A stretch of DNA of 64,000 nucleotides from Odobenus rosmarus divergens (GCF_000321225.1 NW_004450660.1:688787-752786), one strand, 5' to 3'. Shown: positions 36,651 through 49,170, numbered from the stretch's first letter. Notes: generated from the letters alone by a model not told the origin. Program-made: numbers and translations.

Positions 36651-39030
36651 CGGTCATAAATATGCCTCGAGTAAACAGAAACCAGAGAGAAAAAACAAAA
36701 TAAATATGCCCAGTATCCTTCTGCAGGCAGATCCATAGCTCTTTCAGTGATTGAGAAGAGATGGAGAGAGAGAAGGGAACTGGACCAGGGCCCTCACACT
36801 GGCTCAGGGCTGCCAACGCCAGTGAGGTGGTGGGATCAAAGCAGCTAACATCTCTTAGAACAAGGCAAAGAGGCCTCTGGTCAGGGTCTTGTGTTTTAGA
36901 AGACCCCACATACACATGCAAAACACAAAGATTGTTTTTCTTTTTAGCCTTAAAAAAAGGTTTTTTGAAAGGTTAGTAACTGGTTGGGTGAAGGAAAGGT
37001 AAAGGAGGAGGGAAAGTGGGTGGAAGGAGCCACTGTCAGGCTGCAGCGGGGCCAGAGGGCCCTGCGGGGTGGTCGTGGTAGACGGCAGGAGAGTGGCAAA
37101 GGGGATCATAGCCTCTGCCTTTGCTTTTGTTTCAAGTGGAAACAACAAAGTATGTATCAGATGTGTCTGGGCAGATGGATTTCCCCAAATCACTGTACAC
37201 CCTCCCTCTCTTGTCTTCTGCTCCAGTAGTATCATTTTCAGAAATGCCTAGAACTACATAAAACCCCCAAGGAAAAAAAAAAATGTAGTGCAGGACAACA
37301 CATCCTTCCCAGTTCTGTAGGAGCTTGACTTGGTCCATAGTTCCCGTCCTGAGTCCAGACAGTCCCAGCGATCAGCCAGGAGTACTGGGCATGGACCCAG
37401 CTTCCACCTGACCCCAGCAGAACTATAATATCTCTCCAGTTCCTGGGAAGTAGGGCTGGACCCCAGTGGAGCATTCTCCCTTAGCTTCCAGAGCACCAGC
37501 TTCTGGTGCCAGGAAACAGCCTGCAGGGGGTCCCTACCCGGAAGCTGGCCAGGCTTTGGGCATAATGTGGCTTATAGTTTGCAAATGTTTGGACACATGG
37601 TATGTGCACCTCCAGGTGTACTCTTGCCCTGGGTGCTGTTAAATGCTAGGGGCAGACCAAAGGCAGTATTTCCTCTCATCATCCCTAAATCCAGCACTAA
37701 AGGGTTGTTAATGAACCAGACAGGCAGAAAGTAGCCATCTCCTCCGAGCTCACACACACAAGCCTAGCCAGGGAGATACAAAGAACAGGAGAGCTGAGCA
37801 CAGAGGACTCTGCTGGAGAATAAATATCTTCCAAATAAATTCAGTCCTTGAAATGTAAAATACAGTTTCTCTGCACATCAATTTAATGAATTCTATCTGA
37901 AGTCAAGAGAAAACAGATTCAGAATTCCAACCACATCCTCTATGGTAAAGGAAATTGGATTTACATTAACAGAATGTCCATAAAACTCTCCAAATCCAAT
38001 CCTCTTTCATGTCACATGGTCTTCATCTCAGAAAGGATGTGGTGGTCTGGCTTGTTTCATAAGGTAGCTCAGGAGAACCGTGTCTGAGAAAGCCCTGGGA
38101 GGCCAACAGCCAGGCTTCCTCAGGAACTCTTCATCTGCCACTGTCTCGAATCCTTGCCAGTTTCTGTGTCTTGAGACCCAACCTTCCATAGGGAGGTTGA
38201 CCACCCACAATCCATTGTCCCAACCCATCCTGTCTGACATTTCCAGTATGGAGTCTCATCTAAGAAAATCTGCTGCACAGATACAATAAAATGTCTTTCT
38301 ATGGAAATACTCCAAGAAGGGAAAACAATCAAGGGTAGTAAAGCTGATCAGAAAGAATCCTGTTAGCAGGAAAACCCCAACTCTTCAGCCAAGAAAATAA
38401 ACGAGCATATGTGGTGGAGAAAAGCGGGGAGGGAAGTGAACAGGGCAATCACCCTAAGCAGCCCTGGTTGCAGATTCGGATGGCAGCTGCAAGCCAGGGG
38501 ACAGTACAGGGTCGGAACTCCCCTCCTCAACCATGCTGGGGGCCCAGGGACACACCTCTGTCTCCTTCCCATCCTCATCTTTGTTCCTAATGCTCACCTC
38601 TCCTTCCTCTCGTGCCCATCCCCAACTTCATTTCCAAACCTAAAAGGTAAACACTTGGACACCTATGCTATTGTCAAATGCCTAAATGGTGTCCATGGCA
38701 TATCACAGCAACGGACTCTATCACAGGAACAAAGAAATAAAGAGAGAGCTCAAGTCCAGAGCTTTTAAAAAAAAAAAATCCATCTCTGCGTACAGGAACT
38801 GTTTTTAGAACAATCAGTACACAACATTCCACACTTCCCCCTCAAAGCCCTCAGGCTCTTCTGAAAGGTCAGGAGAACACAGACAAGGTAGTATAAAGTC
38901 TTTTCCTTTCCTAAACAATGTAATCTTTGTAAGTTTAATATTAGGTTTCTGAAGTGCTCTGTAAATTCCTGTCTCCCAACCCTCAACTTCAAGAGTTCAA
39001 TATAGCTCCCTGGCACAGGCTCCTTTTCTC
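36651..39030. other. Unassigned sequence
   Basis: No exon or confident repeat recognised. Several 60-126-codon open frames overlap on both strands without domains. Confidence 0.5.
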
Positions 39031-39051
39031 ATTCACGGGCATACTTTTATT

Positions 39052-39474
39052 TTATTTTAATTTAAATTCAATTAATTAACGTATAGTGTATTATTAGTTT
39101 CGGAGGTAGAGTTCAGTGATTGATGAATCTTATATAACACCCAGCGCTTATTACATCAAGTGCCCTCCTTAATGTCCATCACATAGTTACCCTATTCCTC
39201 CACCCCTCCCCTCAAGCAACCCTCAGTTTGTTTCCTATGACTAAGAGTCTCTTATGGTTTGTCTCCCTTTCTGATTTCATCTTGTTTTATTTTTCCCTAC
39301 CTTCCCCTACGATCCTCTGTTTTATTTCTTAAATTCCACGTATCAGTGAGATCATATGATAATTGTCTTCCCCTGATTGACTTATTTTGCTTAGCATAAT
39401 ACTCTCTAGTTCCATTCATGTCATTGCAAATGACAAGATTTCATTTTCTGATGGCTGAGTAGTATTTCATTGTT

Positions 39475-39527
<53 letters not shown>

Positions 39528-40783
39528 CTCCTCTTCTTTATCCATTCATCTGTCGATGGACATCTTGGCTATTGTGGACATTGCTGCTATAAACACTAGG
39601 GTGCAGGTGCCCCTTCAGATCACTACATTTGAATCTTTGAGGTAAATACCTAGTAGTGCAATTCCTGGATTGTAAGGTAGCTCTATTTTCAACTCTTTGA
39701 GGAACCTCCATACTGTTTTCCAGAGTGGTTGCACCAGCTTGCATTCCCACCAACAGTGTAAGAGGGTTCCCTTTCTCTGCATCCTCACCAACATCTGTCA
39801 TTTCCTGACTTGTTAATTTTAGCCATGTGAGGTCGTATCTCATTGTGATTTTGATTTGTATTTCCTTGATGCCAAGTGATGTGGAGCATTTTTTCATGTG
39901 TCTGTTGGCCATTTGGATGTCTTCTTTGCAGAAATGTCTGTTCATGTCTTCTGCCCATTTCTTGATTGGATTAGTTGTTCTTTGGGAGTTCAGTTTGATA
40001 AGTTCTTTATAGATTTTAGATACTAGCCCTTTATCTGATAAGACATTTGCAAATATCTTCTCCCATTCTATCAGTTGTCTTGGTTTTATCGACTGCTTTT
40101 AATCTTGATGAAGTCCCAATAGTTCATTTTTGCCTTTGTTTCCCTTGCCTTTGGGCACGTGTCTAGCAAGAAGTTCCTGTGGCGGAGGTCAAAGAGGTTG
40201 CTGCCTGGGTTCTCCTCTAGGATTTTGATGGATTCCTGTCTCACATTTAGATCTTGAATCCATTTTGAATTTATTTTTGTGTATGGTGTAAGAAAATGGT
40301 CCAGTTTCATTCTTCTGCATGTGACTGTCCAGTTTTCCTAACACCATCTGTTGAAGAGACTGTCTTTTCTCCATTAGATATTCTTTCCTGCTTTGTCAAA
40401 GATTAGTTGACTACAGAGGTGAGGGTCCATTTTGGGGTTCTCTATTCTGTCCCTGATTTATGTGCCTGTTTTTGTGCCAGTACCATACTGTCTTGATGAT
40501 CACAGCTTTGTCATACAGCTTGAAGTCCGGAATTGTGATGCCACCAGCTTTGGTTTTCATTTTCAACATTGCTGTGGCTGTTTGGGGTCTTTTCTGGTTC
40601 CATACAAATTTCAGGACTATTTGTTCCAGCTCTGTGAAAAAAGTTGATGGTATTTTGGTAGGGATTACATTGGATGTATAGATTGCTCTAAGTAGCATAG
40701 ACATTTTAACAGTATTTGTTCTTCCAATCCATAAGCATGAAACATTTTTTCCATTTCTTTACATCTTCCTTAATTTCTTTCAA
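39052..40783 (-). mobile_element. 5'-truncated L1 with ORF2 C-terminal remnant
   Basis: Reading on the minus strand, the 40411-40704 frame holds [20 protein letters not shown], then [17 protein letters not shown], the conserved L1 ORF2p segment after the reverse transcriptase. Further downstream are [19 protein letters not shown] (around 40190), [20 protein letters not shown] (around 39890) and the 3'UTR. Frameshifts and stops break ORF2 into pieces, so it is dead. Probable target-site duplication around 39038-39050 and 40784-40796 (gggcatactttta / gggcacattttta). A TG/TA microsatellite lies inside. Confidence 0.9.
39475..39525 (+). repeat. (TG)n(TA)n microsatellite inside the L1
   Basis: About six TG units followed by about 19 TA units. 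It lies at the homologous site of the CA repeat in the L1 at 56976-57010. Confidence 0.95.
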
Positions 40784-40796
40784 GGGCACATTTTTA

Positions 40797-41234
40797 GAAT
40801 GAAAGGAATGGTCTCCTCCATCACCCAGACTCTTCTTTAGCAGGAAGGAGACTGGAGGAAAGCAGAAGCCATTGGCTAATAACCACTGGGCTTTAGTGTT
40901 GGGGTTGTCTTTCTCCTCTTTGGGGTCTCCCTGATGTCACAGCCTCTCCTCCCCACCCTCCCACTCCTACATCTACTGCCTTGAGTTATAAATTTATAAA
41001 GTTTTATGATTTCCTCAAAACAATTCCCATTTCTCTGGCTAGATTAAAAACCATTCATCTCTGTCTTACCCCACCCCATTCCCATAGATTCCCTAGTCCA
41101 GAGCTTTATCCAGTCCAGTAGATTCTGAGTTTTGTGTTTACCACCCAATAGAATAGCCAAGAGTTCGCTCCTTCCTGGGAAATGGGGAGGTGTCACATGC
41201 AGAGACCGGTATGAGCAAAGATGAATGCCACAAA
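40797..41234. other. Unassigned sequence
   Basis: Nothing recognised. Confidence 0.5.
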
Positions 41235-41430
41235 GCAGCTCTATATACTGAAGAAAGCACAGGCTTCAGAGTTGGATCAACCTGAATTTAAATCCTGACT
41301 CTGCCAATCCTTGAAACTTAGGAAGCTGCTTTCCCTTTTTGCACTTGTTTCTCTGTCTGGAAAATGAAGATAATAACACCTACTTTGTAGCATAGATATT
41401 TAAAGAGTACAGTGGATGATATATTTAGCT
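41235..41430 (+). mobile_element. MIR SINE
   Basis: Order matches MIR: 'gcacaggcttcagagttgga', 'ctgaatttaaatcctgactc', tgccaatcc, 'gtttctctgtctggaaaatg', aagataataacacctacttt. Confidence 0.75.
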
Positions 41431-41644
41431 GGATTACAAAAAAAAATGCATTCACTAGGTGTCATGTAGTGATTTCATTACTTTTTAAGAAATAACAGCT
41501 TAAGAAAATCAGGGGTTAGAGTGAGATCCCAAAGGGCATGCTCAAGCCATTGAAAGTATTTGCTAAATTGATTTCAAAAGAAGGTGACAGTTGTTAAGTA
41601 GAGACCTTTGGTGTAGACAAGACAGAGTTGAACTACTCTGTGTA
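41431..41644. other. Unassigned sequence
   Basis: Nothing recognised. Confidence 0.5.
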
Positions 41645-41660
41645 AGAAAAGGAATAAGGA

Positions 41661-41871
41661 GGGGCAACTAGGTGGTGCAGTTGGTTGGGCTTCCAAATCT
41701 TGGTTTCAGCTCAGGCCGAAATCTCAGGGTCGTGGGATCAAGCTCCGCATCAGGCTCTGGTCCAGCGTGGAGTCTGCTTGAGGTTCTCTCTTCCTCTCCC
41801 TCTGATTCTCCCACTCATGTGTTCTCTCTCTCTCTCTCTCTCCTCTTTCTCTCAAATAAATAAATATTTTT
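41661..41871 (+). mobile_element. SINEC (Can-SINE), older copy with expanded CT tract
   Basis: Diverged head (ggggcaactaggtggtgcag), a (TC)n run at 41823-41842, AAATAAATAAATA tail. Imperfect duplication agaaaaggaataaggag / aaaacagaaataagaag around 41645-41660 and 41872-41889. Confidence 0.85.
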
Positions 41872-41889
41872 AAAAACAGAAATAAGAAG

Positions 41890-43269
41890 TTCATATTTGG
41901 GAGCTGGAGAGGGGAACTGGCAGAGGAAGAAGCATTCATGGAGGGTTGCAACTAGAGAAAAGAGAAATCAAAAGACTCCTTATAAGTGCTTGAGAAAGGG
42001 CTTTGGGGAAGAAAGAATGTGCCCATGAGCATTAGTAAGATGTTTCCTATAGGTGAGAAATATAAATGCCCTTTCCCATCTCTCCTGTGAAATTATTAGT
42101 AATGTCTACATTGCTGACCTGCATGGATTCTTGGGGGCCTCAAACAAGTACTTGGTTCTACCTCTAGGTAGACTTGAGAGAAGCCAGAGGATGGGACAGC
42201 TAAGCTTCGCATTACATCCCAGAATTCCTTTACCAAAATCAAAATGGATCTTACAGTTGACATATTTATGTAACATGCAGTAGTTTTTCATTTTTTTCCC
42301 CAAAATACTGTTCCAAAATCAATGTCCTCTTACAATCAAGAAAATCCAATAATTAAGATGTTTCTGGCTTAAGTACTTAATGAGTGACATATTTTTTTCC
42401 TTCTTCTCCCCCACACCCCCTGTGGTAATACAAATAAAGAATAAGCAGTATTATCCCACTCGGTTTAGAAGGGCTACGGGGGGATGGAAAAGGAAAATTT
42501 GAGGCCAAAAATAAACTCAAATTTTTCAAGTCATAGTAGAACGAGTACATTCCCCTTTTCTGCCAAGAATTATTGGCTAATCATTGCTGTTCACATCAAC
42601 CACTTTCCTCAACCCACTCAACCCATTGCTTCTTCTATTCAGTTCTAAAAACCTTGTTTAGCGCCCCTTCCCTAGCTGCCAGGGGAACCCCAAAATTAAT
42701 AAAGTACCTCTTTGCCCTGAAGGAGATTACTGGTAGATGGACATGGCATGTCCAAAAATAATAGGGAAATCAAGCTGAATGTGCTAAGCCCTTGAAGAAA
42801 ACATAAGAGAGGCAATGGGTATCAGAGAAATGAGACAAGGCACCAGTTGGGTGGAATCAAGAAAGGCTCCATGAATAAGGTGATACTCAAGATGGAAGCT
42901 GAAGCTAGGTACAATTTTGATAAGCCAATTTGAGAATAGAGAGGACACTCTAACCATCACCTTGTGTTATTACCACCCTTCTTCACAACCATGACCATTA
43001 CCCCATCTGTCAGCCAGATAAAATCTCATGTCTTATTGGATTTTAATGCATCTCTCACTTCAGAGCTGTCAGCTCCAGTTCTCTTTTCTTATCACGTACA
43101 GATCAGAAGCTAGGCTATAAACAACACATCTCAAAACACACAAGACACCCTCAAACTATACCACTTCTCTGGGATCACTCAACTCTCCCGGGTGTGTCTT
43201 TTCCTTCTTCCTTTCCAACATGTTTCATTCTTATCTCTCAATTTGTCCTCTCAAAGCCTAGTGGCACAT
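41890..43269. other. Unassigned sequence
   Basis: No gene or confident repeat recognised. Confidence 0.5.
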
Positions 43270-43437
43270 AGCATAGTGAGAACAAGAACTTTGGAGTAAG
43301 AAACACCCAAGTGAGAACCTATATCTGCCACATGCCAGCTATGTAATATCTAACACAACAGGTAACCTCTCTGAGCTTCCAGTTTTCATTCATTAAGTGG
43401 GCTTAGGACTAAGTAAAACAGTACATGTTAGGGTGCG
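43270..43437 (+). mobile_element. MIR SINE
   Basis: MIR order: 'catagcatagtgagaacaag', aactttggagtaag, 'gccacatgccagctatgtaa', 'gtaacctctctgagcttcca'. A short SINEC sits at its right end. Confidence 0.65.
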
Positions 43438-43449
43438 TAGAATGGGCCT

Positions 43450-43539
43450 TTTTTTTTTTTTTTTTTAAGTAGGCTCCACACGTGGGGCTTGAACTCATGA
43501 CCCTGAGTTCGCTTAACCAACTGAGCCACCAGGTGCCCC
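43450..43539 (-). mobile_element. Minimal SINEC (tRNA head plus A-tail only)
   Basis: Only about 90 bp. On the minus strand: aggggcacctggtggctcag, a B-box-like gttcaag region, gtggagcctactt, then A17. It lacks the usual CT body. Duplication tagaatgggcct (43438-43449) / tagcatgggcct (43540-43551). Confidence 0.85.
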
Positions 43540-43551
43540 TAGCATGGGCCT

Positions 43552-44039
43552 GTCTTATAGAAGTCAGCCTGCTACCAGGTCTTCCCTTCTTCATATGTAG
43601 GATGCTTGTCCATCAGCTCCTCATCCACAAATAGCCTTTATTCAAACTTGTGCATAACCTCCAAGAAAACTTACCACCTACCAGAAGAGAATGGGTGTCT
43701 TTTCCCACTGGGACACACTCTAACCAAAGCATCCCCTTCCCTCTCAGGACTTGGCAGGATAATTTTACTCCTCTCACTATGAGAACATTTTGTTTCTAAC
43801 CAGTTTGTTTATGCTTTGTATCTGTTTGTATTTATACAATCACTGATGTGTTTCTTTTTCCTATTTATTTATTCTCTAAAGTGAATTTAGCTTAGGTGGC
43901 TATCACGTGTGTCTAGAGGGCTGAGACCAGACCTGTTTTATTTGGTTTGCACAGTGCCTGAAGTGGGCAATGAAAAGAAAAGCACTCAATCATTACTGTC
44001 TAATGTTTGCCGATCTACAGTAAACATTAATATTTTCTA
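43552..44039. other. Unassigned sequence, possibly L2-related
   Basis: A faint L2-like order (cccagtaagtga absent; gcacagtgcctgaagtggg at 43949-43967) is not enough to call. Confidence 0.35.
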
Positions 44040-44190
44040 AAGCTTTCATTCCTCACAACAAACTCTAGTCCTGGCAGACCTTCATGAGGTAGGTCAGACT
44101 TATCATCCCCACATATAAACTAGGAAACCAAGCACAAAGAGGTGGGAAGAGTCATACAAAGCTGCACAGTGCAGTGTCAAAAGACCCTGG
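44040..44190 (-). mobile_element. MIR SINE, antisense
   Basis: Reversed MIR core: tcatgaggtaggtcagactt, atcatccccacatataaact, aggaaaccaagcacaaagag. Confidence 0.6.
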
Positions 44191-44224
44191 TAGCTGAAGT
44201 TTCTGCCTGCTGGCCCAAACAGCA

Positions 44225-44640
44225 AAATGGTAGGGGCAGCACAGTGGCATAGAGAAATGCCAAATCTGGGCTCCACTTCTTTTTTTTTTTTTAAGATTTT
44301 ATTTATTTATTTGAGAGAGAGAGAATGAGAGATAGAGAGCATGAGAGGGAAGACGGTCAGAGGGAGAAGCAGACTCCCCGCTGAGCAGGGAGCCCGATGC
44401 GGGACTCGATCCCGGGACTCCAGGATCATGACCTGAGCCGAAGGCAGTCGCTTAACCAACTGAGCCACCCAGGCGCCCCTGGGCTCCACTTCTTAAAACG
44501 TTTATGAACATGGACAAGTGATCCAACCTCTCCAAGCCTCAGTTTTATCATCTTTAAAATTATATAGTGGATACCTACACTTAGTAAGGACATGTTTAGG
44601 ATTATAAGAACTCTTGCTAAAGAGTAGGCTCTCAACAAAC
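44225..44640 (+). mobile_element. MIR SINE split by a SINEC
   Basis: Left: 'gcagcacagtggcatagaga'. Right: 'tccaacctctccaagcctca', gttttatcatctttaaaatt, 'gagtaggctctcaacaaaca'. The SINEC at 44282-44478 interrupts it. Confidence 0.75.
44282..44478 (-). mobile_element. SINEC (Can-SINE) inserted in MIR
   Basis: Poly(T), AAGATTTTATTTATTTATTT, reversed body, then aactgagccacccaggcgcc. Perfect 16-bp duplication ctgggctccacttctt at 44266-44281 and 44479-44494. Nearly identical in body to 7384-7573. Confidence 0.97.
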
Positions 44641-46329
44641 ACTACTTCTCTTTCTTCTTCTTTCCTTCTTGGCTTTGTGAGAAATTCTAGGGACCAAATG
44701 ATATGCCATTTAGCAGAATGTGGATCAAAATTGGAAAAAGTTCCCATTTGGGTGCCCTGGGAGCCCATGACCAGAACAAAAGCTGTGGCATGATTATTTA
44801 CAGGAAACCTAGAGCTATGAGCTAGAACCAGAATAGTTGTTCCTTGTTTTAGGCTTTGACCACTGCTCATGATTTACCCCTAGAATCACTTTCTTTACTC
44901 TCCTCTGGATGTTTGATCAATGGTAGACACAGAGAGACAGTAGACAGTGGCAGTAAACTAGAGGAACAATGTTTTCTAAATAGGAAAAATCACCTAAAGA
45001 TCAGTCCTCTCTCTATGCATCCCAACCCCATCAGCTGCCCCCACAATCCCCATGCTGTGAAATTTGTGAGCATTAGGCCGGCACTGGCCAGGGTGGACAG
45101 AGCCTTTTCAAGTCAGCTCTTATTATTCAGCCTAATAATAAATGACTCCATCTATGCAATAAAGGACAACCAAGACAGTGAACTCGGCTTCTAAAGGGGC
45201 AATGCTCCCAAGCACAGCACACCAATTAGTATGGTTGGCACATATACAATTTAATTTGTCACAAAAGTGCCAAATATAAAGTTATTTTGATTGTCCCCAA
45301 GCCTAAGACCAGAAGCCAGCCACATGCCACGCCCTGGCTTTTTCAATAGAAGCATATCGCTTCCTATTTTTCTCCACCAGTGACTAATAACAAAAGACAG
45401 GAGGCTTCAGAGATAACCCATTACATGAAAAGCAGCTAAGCCCAAAATACACGCTTCCAAACCCTATTTTCTCTGTTTATGCCCTGATGCCGGTTTTCTC
45501 TGGCAGAGTCAGCAAAGTCAATAAACACAGAGGGATCTCCCAGGTTCTAAGAATGGATATTAGCAACATGTATGTTGCCTTTTGCATTGTGTTAAAGTCC
45601 TTGTGGACCAGGCTCACCCTCTCTGAAGACATGGCAAAAATAGTGTTCAGCTAGTCACAGGAAAGACAATGGAATTCGTATCTCAGAATGAGAAGTCCTT
45701 TAGTAATGTATCTTGGAGAACTCCCAACTCTAACCCAAAGTTTTGCTTATGTTGACCAGAGATGGGGGTTAGCAATTGTCACTTCATCCATTGTACCCTG
45801 CATGGATTCCAAAGAAAATAAAGCAAAAATTCAGTACAATGCAAATTTTATTTTCATCTGGTCTTCTGTGAAAAATAAATAACATGGTATCACAATAGGA
45901 ATGAGTGTTTCTAGAGATTTTGATTATTTTGGATCCATGGTCTGAAGTCTTTACATTCCACAGGAAGGCTTTGTTAGACTGTGAAATCTTCTAATTTGGT
46001 GTGACAGAACCATATACAGGGAATCCTATCAAGGAACATTATCTTGCTTCTTGGCTTACTCCAAATATGTAGACCATTCATTCCTTTTCCCCAGTTTGGC
46101 TCACTCCTTGAGTTGATTTCTCTTGACTGCCTCAGAATCTATCCAGCAGTTTACCCAATGCATGTTCAGAAATGATCTGTCTTAGGTGCACTGCCTTAAA
46201 TACCTAATATAGCTGGGTGTTCTAACCATTCCCTCCAGTGAGGGTCACAAACTAAGTAAAACTCAGATTCCTTCCACTTAAGGGTAAACCCAGCCCTAGG
46301 AAGAAATGATCCCTTCACATGGTCCCCCT
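44641..46329. other. Unassigned sequence
   Basis: No gene or confident repeat recognised. Confidence 0.5.
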
Positions 46330-46735
46330 CCTGGGCCAGACCATTGCCATCACCCAAGTTCAAGCCATCTTCATTTCTTACCTATGTCTTGCACTAGCCT
46401 CCTATTTGAAAGCTCCACATTTCACTTCTCCCTATTCCAATCTAACTTCTACCACTTTTTGATCAAACTTTTTTAGACTCAACTCTGATTATATCAATCA
46501 ACTGCACAGAACCTTTCCTGGACCCACTCCCTACTGAAGTATGGATTCCTCAACAGCCATTCAAGGCCTCACACAGCCTGACCCAACCCAACTTTCTAAC
46601 CCTGTCTTCCTCTGCCTTCCTAAGAACTACCTACCTCCAGCCAACATGGACTGCCCACTGTTTCTTCTTGACACACCCAGTAAATTCTCATTTCCATGCT
46701 TTTGTGACTACTTATTTATCCAGAGTCCCATCTTA
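46330..46735 (+). mobile_element. Probable L2 fragment
   Basis: L2-like order: 'gccatcttcatttcttacct', 'cactagcctcctatttgaaa', 'tgattatatcaatcaactgc', 'caaggcctcacacagcctga'. Diverged. Confidence 0.5.
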
Positions 46736-46938
46736 AATCATGACAAATCAAGAAAACCTAGGTATGACCCTAAGAAATACTATATTCAATTGTTTTTTTT
46801 TTTTTTCTGGCCCATCCCTTTCTTTAAAATTGTCCTAACAATCCATTCTTCTTGTATGATTATTTGTTCATTTGTCTTTGACAATTTTGCTACCCAATGT
46901 AATCTAATCTTTGCATTGCCATCTTGGATCTAATAGGT

Positions 46939-47414
46939 TGTTATGAGTTGAATTGTGTCTCTCCAAAAAAAGATATGTAAAAGTCCTAACTCTCAGTACC
47001 TCAGAAAGCAACCTTATTTGGAAATAGCACCTTTATAAAGTAATCAAGTTAAAATGAGGTCATTAAGGTGGGTCCTAATCCAATATTACTGGTGTCCTTA
47101 TAAAAAGGTAAGATCTAAACACCGAGACAGAAACAAACAAAGGGAAGATGATGTGAAGAAACACAGGGAAAGGATAACCATGTGATCTGAAGTGATACGT
47201 CTGTGAGCTGAGGAACACCAAGGATTGCCAGAAAACACCAGATGCTCACAGAGGCAAGGAAGGATTCTGCCCCAGAGGCATCACAGAGGGCATGGCCCTG
47301 CCAACACATTGATTTCAAGGTTTCAGCCTCCAGAACTGTGAAACAATAAACTTCTGTTGTTCTAAGCCACCCAATTTTTGGTACTTTGGTACAACGGCTG
47401 TAGGAAATTACCAC
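46939..47414 (+). mobile_element. MLT1-type LTR (ERVL-MaLR), solo
   Basis: Full-length order of an MLT1A-like LTR: ttgaattgtgtctctccaaa, accttatttggaaatagcac, 'gaggtcattaaggtgggtcc', tggtgtccttataaaaaggt, cagcctccagaactgtgaaa, 'taagccacccaatttttggt'. No internal retroviral sequence nearby. An ancient, non-coding relic. Confidence 0.85.
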
Positions 47415-48220
47415 ACAGGCCCCCTTTGTTCTCTTCTTAGGCCTTTTGACTACTCACTGCCTCTTCTCCTTTATTTCTCTTGCAGTTTCCTCCCATTTAT
47501 TTCTCATATAGTCACTCTTCCTACCTCCAAGCTTTGTATTTGTCACATTAGTTTTCCTATAACTTTACAGTACATATTTATATTTTAAAAGCAACTCTGA
47601 AAGATTTCTCCCATGTTTTTGAGGAAACACATGAGTTACCACCTTTACATCCTCACCCAGACAACTCTAGTCCTCCCTTGGTGACTGGATCACCACTACA
47701 TCCTAAGTCACCTATTGAGAGAGAGAGAGGGCAGCCCATTACACCCCATCATCTGCACCAGCATCTTTAATATGAATAATTCATAGGACTTTCTGGAATA
47801 TCAGTAATTCCAAGACCCCTCTGGAGAACCAGCTCACAGTGAGTCCTGGTTTTGTCTAAGACATGCACACTTAGGATCCTCTCCCTTTTCCAGGGTTTTC
47901 TCTCAAAACTAGTAATGGTCAGGATTACTCAAACATAAATCAAAGTATTTATTTATTTCTTTGACAAATCTATATATATATATGCACTTAATAACCACCT
48001 TGGACAAAGCACTATACTAGACACTAAGAGGGAAAGGATAAGAAGTCAATGAATAAGACACAATTACTGCTTGTAAAGTTGCTTAGGATGAGCAGTAGAG
48101 ACACACACAAATTCCATAAGAGTTGCAGAGGAAGTCCTAGTGCAGAAGCAGTCTTTCCCCAGATCCAAAACTGGACCCCACGGTAGAGAGTCACTTTCCA
48201 AGTACCACCATAGAGGCATG
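47415..48220. other. Unassigned sequence between two MLT1 LTRs
   Basis: No gag/pol remnant recognised. Short (GA)n at 47718-47730 and (TA)n at 47972-47983. Confidence 0.5.
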
Positions 48221-48721
48221 TGGGGTAGACAGAATAATGCCCCCCACAAAGATGTCTATATCCTAATCCCAAAACCTGTGAATGTGTTACCTTACAGGTA
48301 AAGGGACTTTGCAGGTATGATCAAGCGTAGGGTCTTGAACTGGGGGATTATCGTGGATTATCTGGGTGGCCCCAAAGGAATCACAGGGTCCTTGTAAGCA
48401 AAGAGGGAGGCAAAGGAGCTAGAGTCAGAAGAAGGAGCTGTGATGACAGAAGAAGAGTCACAGACAAAGACAATAGAAGATGCCATGTCATTGGCTTTGA
48501 CGTTAGAGGAAGGGGCCATAAGCCATAGAATGAATGTGGGTGGCCTCTAGAAGTTGAAAAAGGCAAAAAAAACAGATTTCCCCTTAAAGCCTCTGAAGAA
48601 ACACAGCCCTGCCAACCCATTTTGGACTTCTGACCTTCAAAACTGTAAAGTGATAATTTATGTTGCTTTAAGCCACTGAGTTTGTGGCAGTTTGCTACCA
48701 CAGCAATAGGAAACTGATAAA
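48221..48721 (+). mobile_element. MLT1-type LTR (ERVL-MaLR), second subfamily, solo
   Basis: Order: ataatgccccccacaaagat, 'gtctatatcctaatcccaaa', acctgtgaatgtgttacctt, 'gatgccatgtcattggcttt', ttaagccactgagtttgtgg, 'acagcaataggaaactgata'. More diverged from 46939-47414 than two LTRs of one provirus would be expected to be. Confidence 0.8.
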
Positions 48722-48975
48722 CGTGGTTGTCCAGGAAATGAGAGGATGGGCTGAATGACAGATACACTCTTCCAACCTGCCCAGGTGCAGACCCATTCTA
48801 GTCCTTCGGCCTAAATGCCAGGTATCTCTAAGAGCTCTCCAACCGCCCCAGGTTCTGAGGTGTGGGACTTGGTCCCCCTGTGAACAGCACGTGCCAGTCA
48901 GCATTTCCTCCAATCCCTACAGTGCTGCCATAGGAATGCATGGCCTGGCCTGCAGGATGTTAATAAAGAGAGCGG
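48722..48975. other. Unassigned sequence
   Basis: Nothing recognised. Confidence 0.5.
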
Positions 48976-49170
48976 TAATTTATTGACAAGCCATCACACA
49001 GTGGGTATTCTGCTATGCCTGTCATATATGCTACCTCCAATTTCCCCAATTACTCTACAGAGTAAATGGTAATATTCCCAGTTTAAAGATGAAGAAATTG
49101 GGCATTAAAGGGACAATATGAGTTACTCAAATTTGCACAGATCTGAGCCCTACTTTATCTGACTAAAGTT
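48976..49170 (-). mobile_element. MIR SINE, antisense
   Basis: Reversed MIR: aatattcccagtttaaagat, gaagaaattgggcattaaag, then 'gagccctactttatctgact'. Confidence 0.65.

Noticed and set aside
40411..40704. 97-codon frame resembling a protein gene
   Set aside because: It is a piece of L1 ORF2p, broken from its neighbours by frameshifts.
44282..44478. tRNA-like A and B boxes in the SINECs as functional tRNA genes
   Set aside because: The cloverleaf is degenerate and each sits at the head of a SINE with target-site duplications.
46939..48721. A provirus with paired MLT1 LTRs
   Set aside because: The LTRs are too different and no internal retroviral sequence is recognisable between them.
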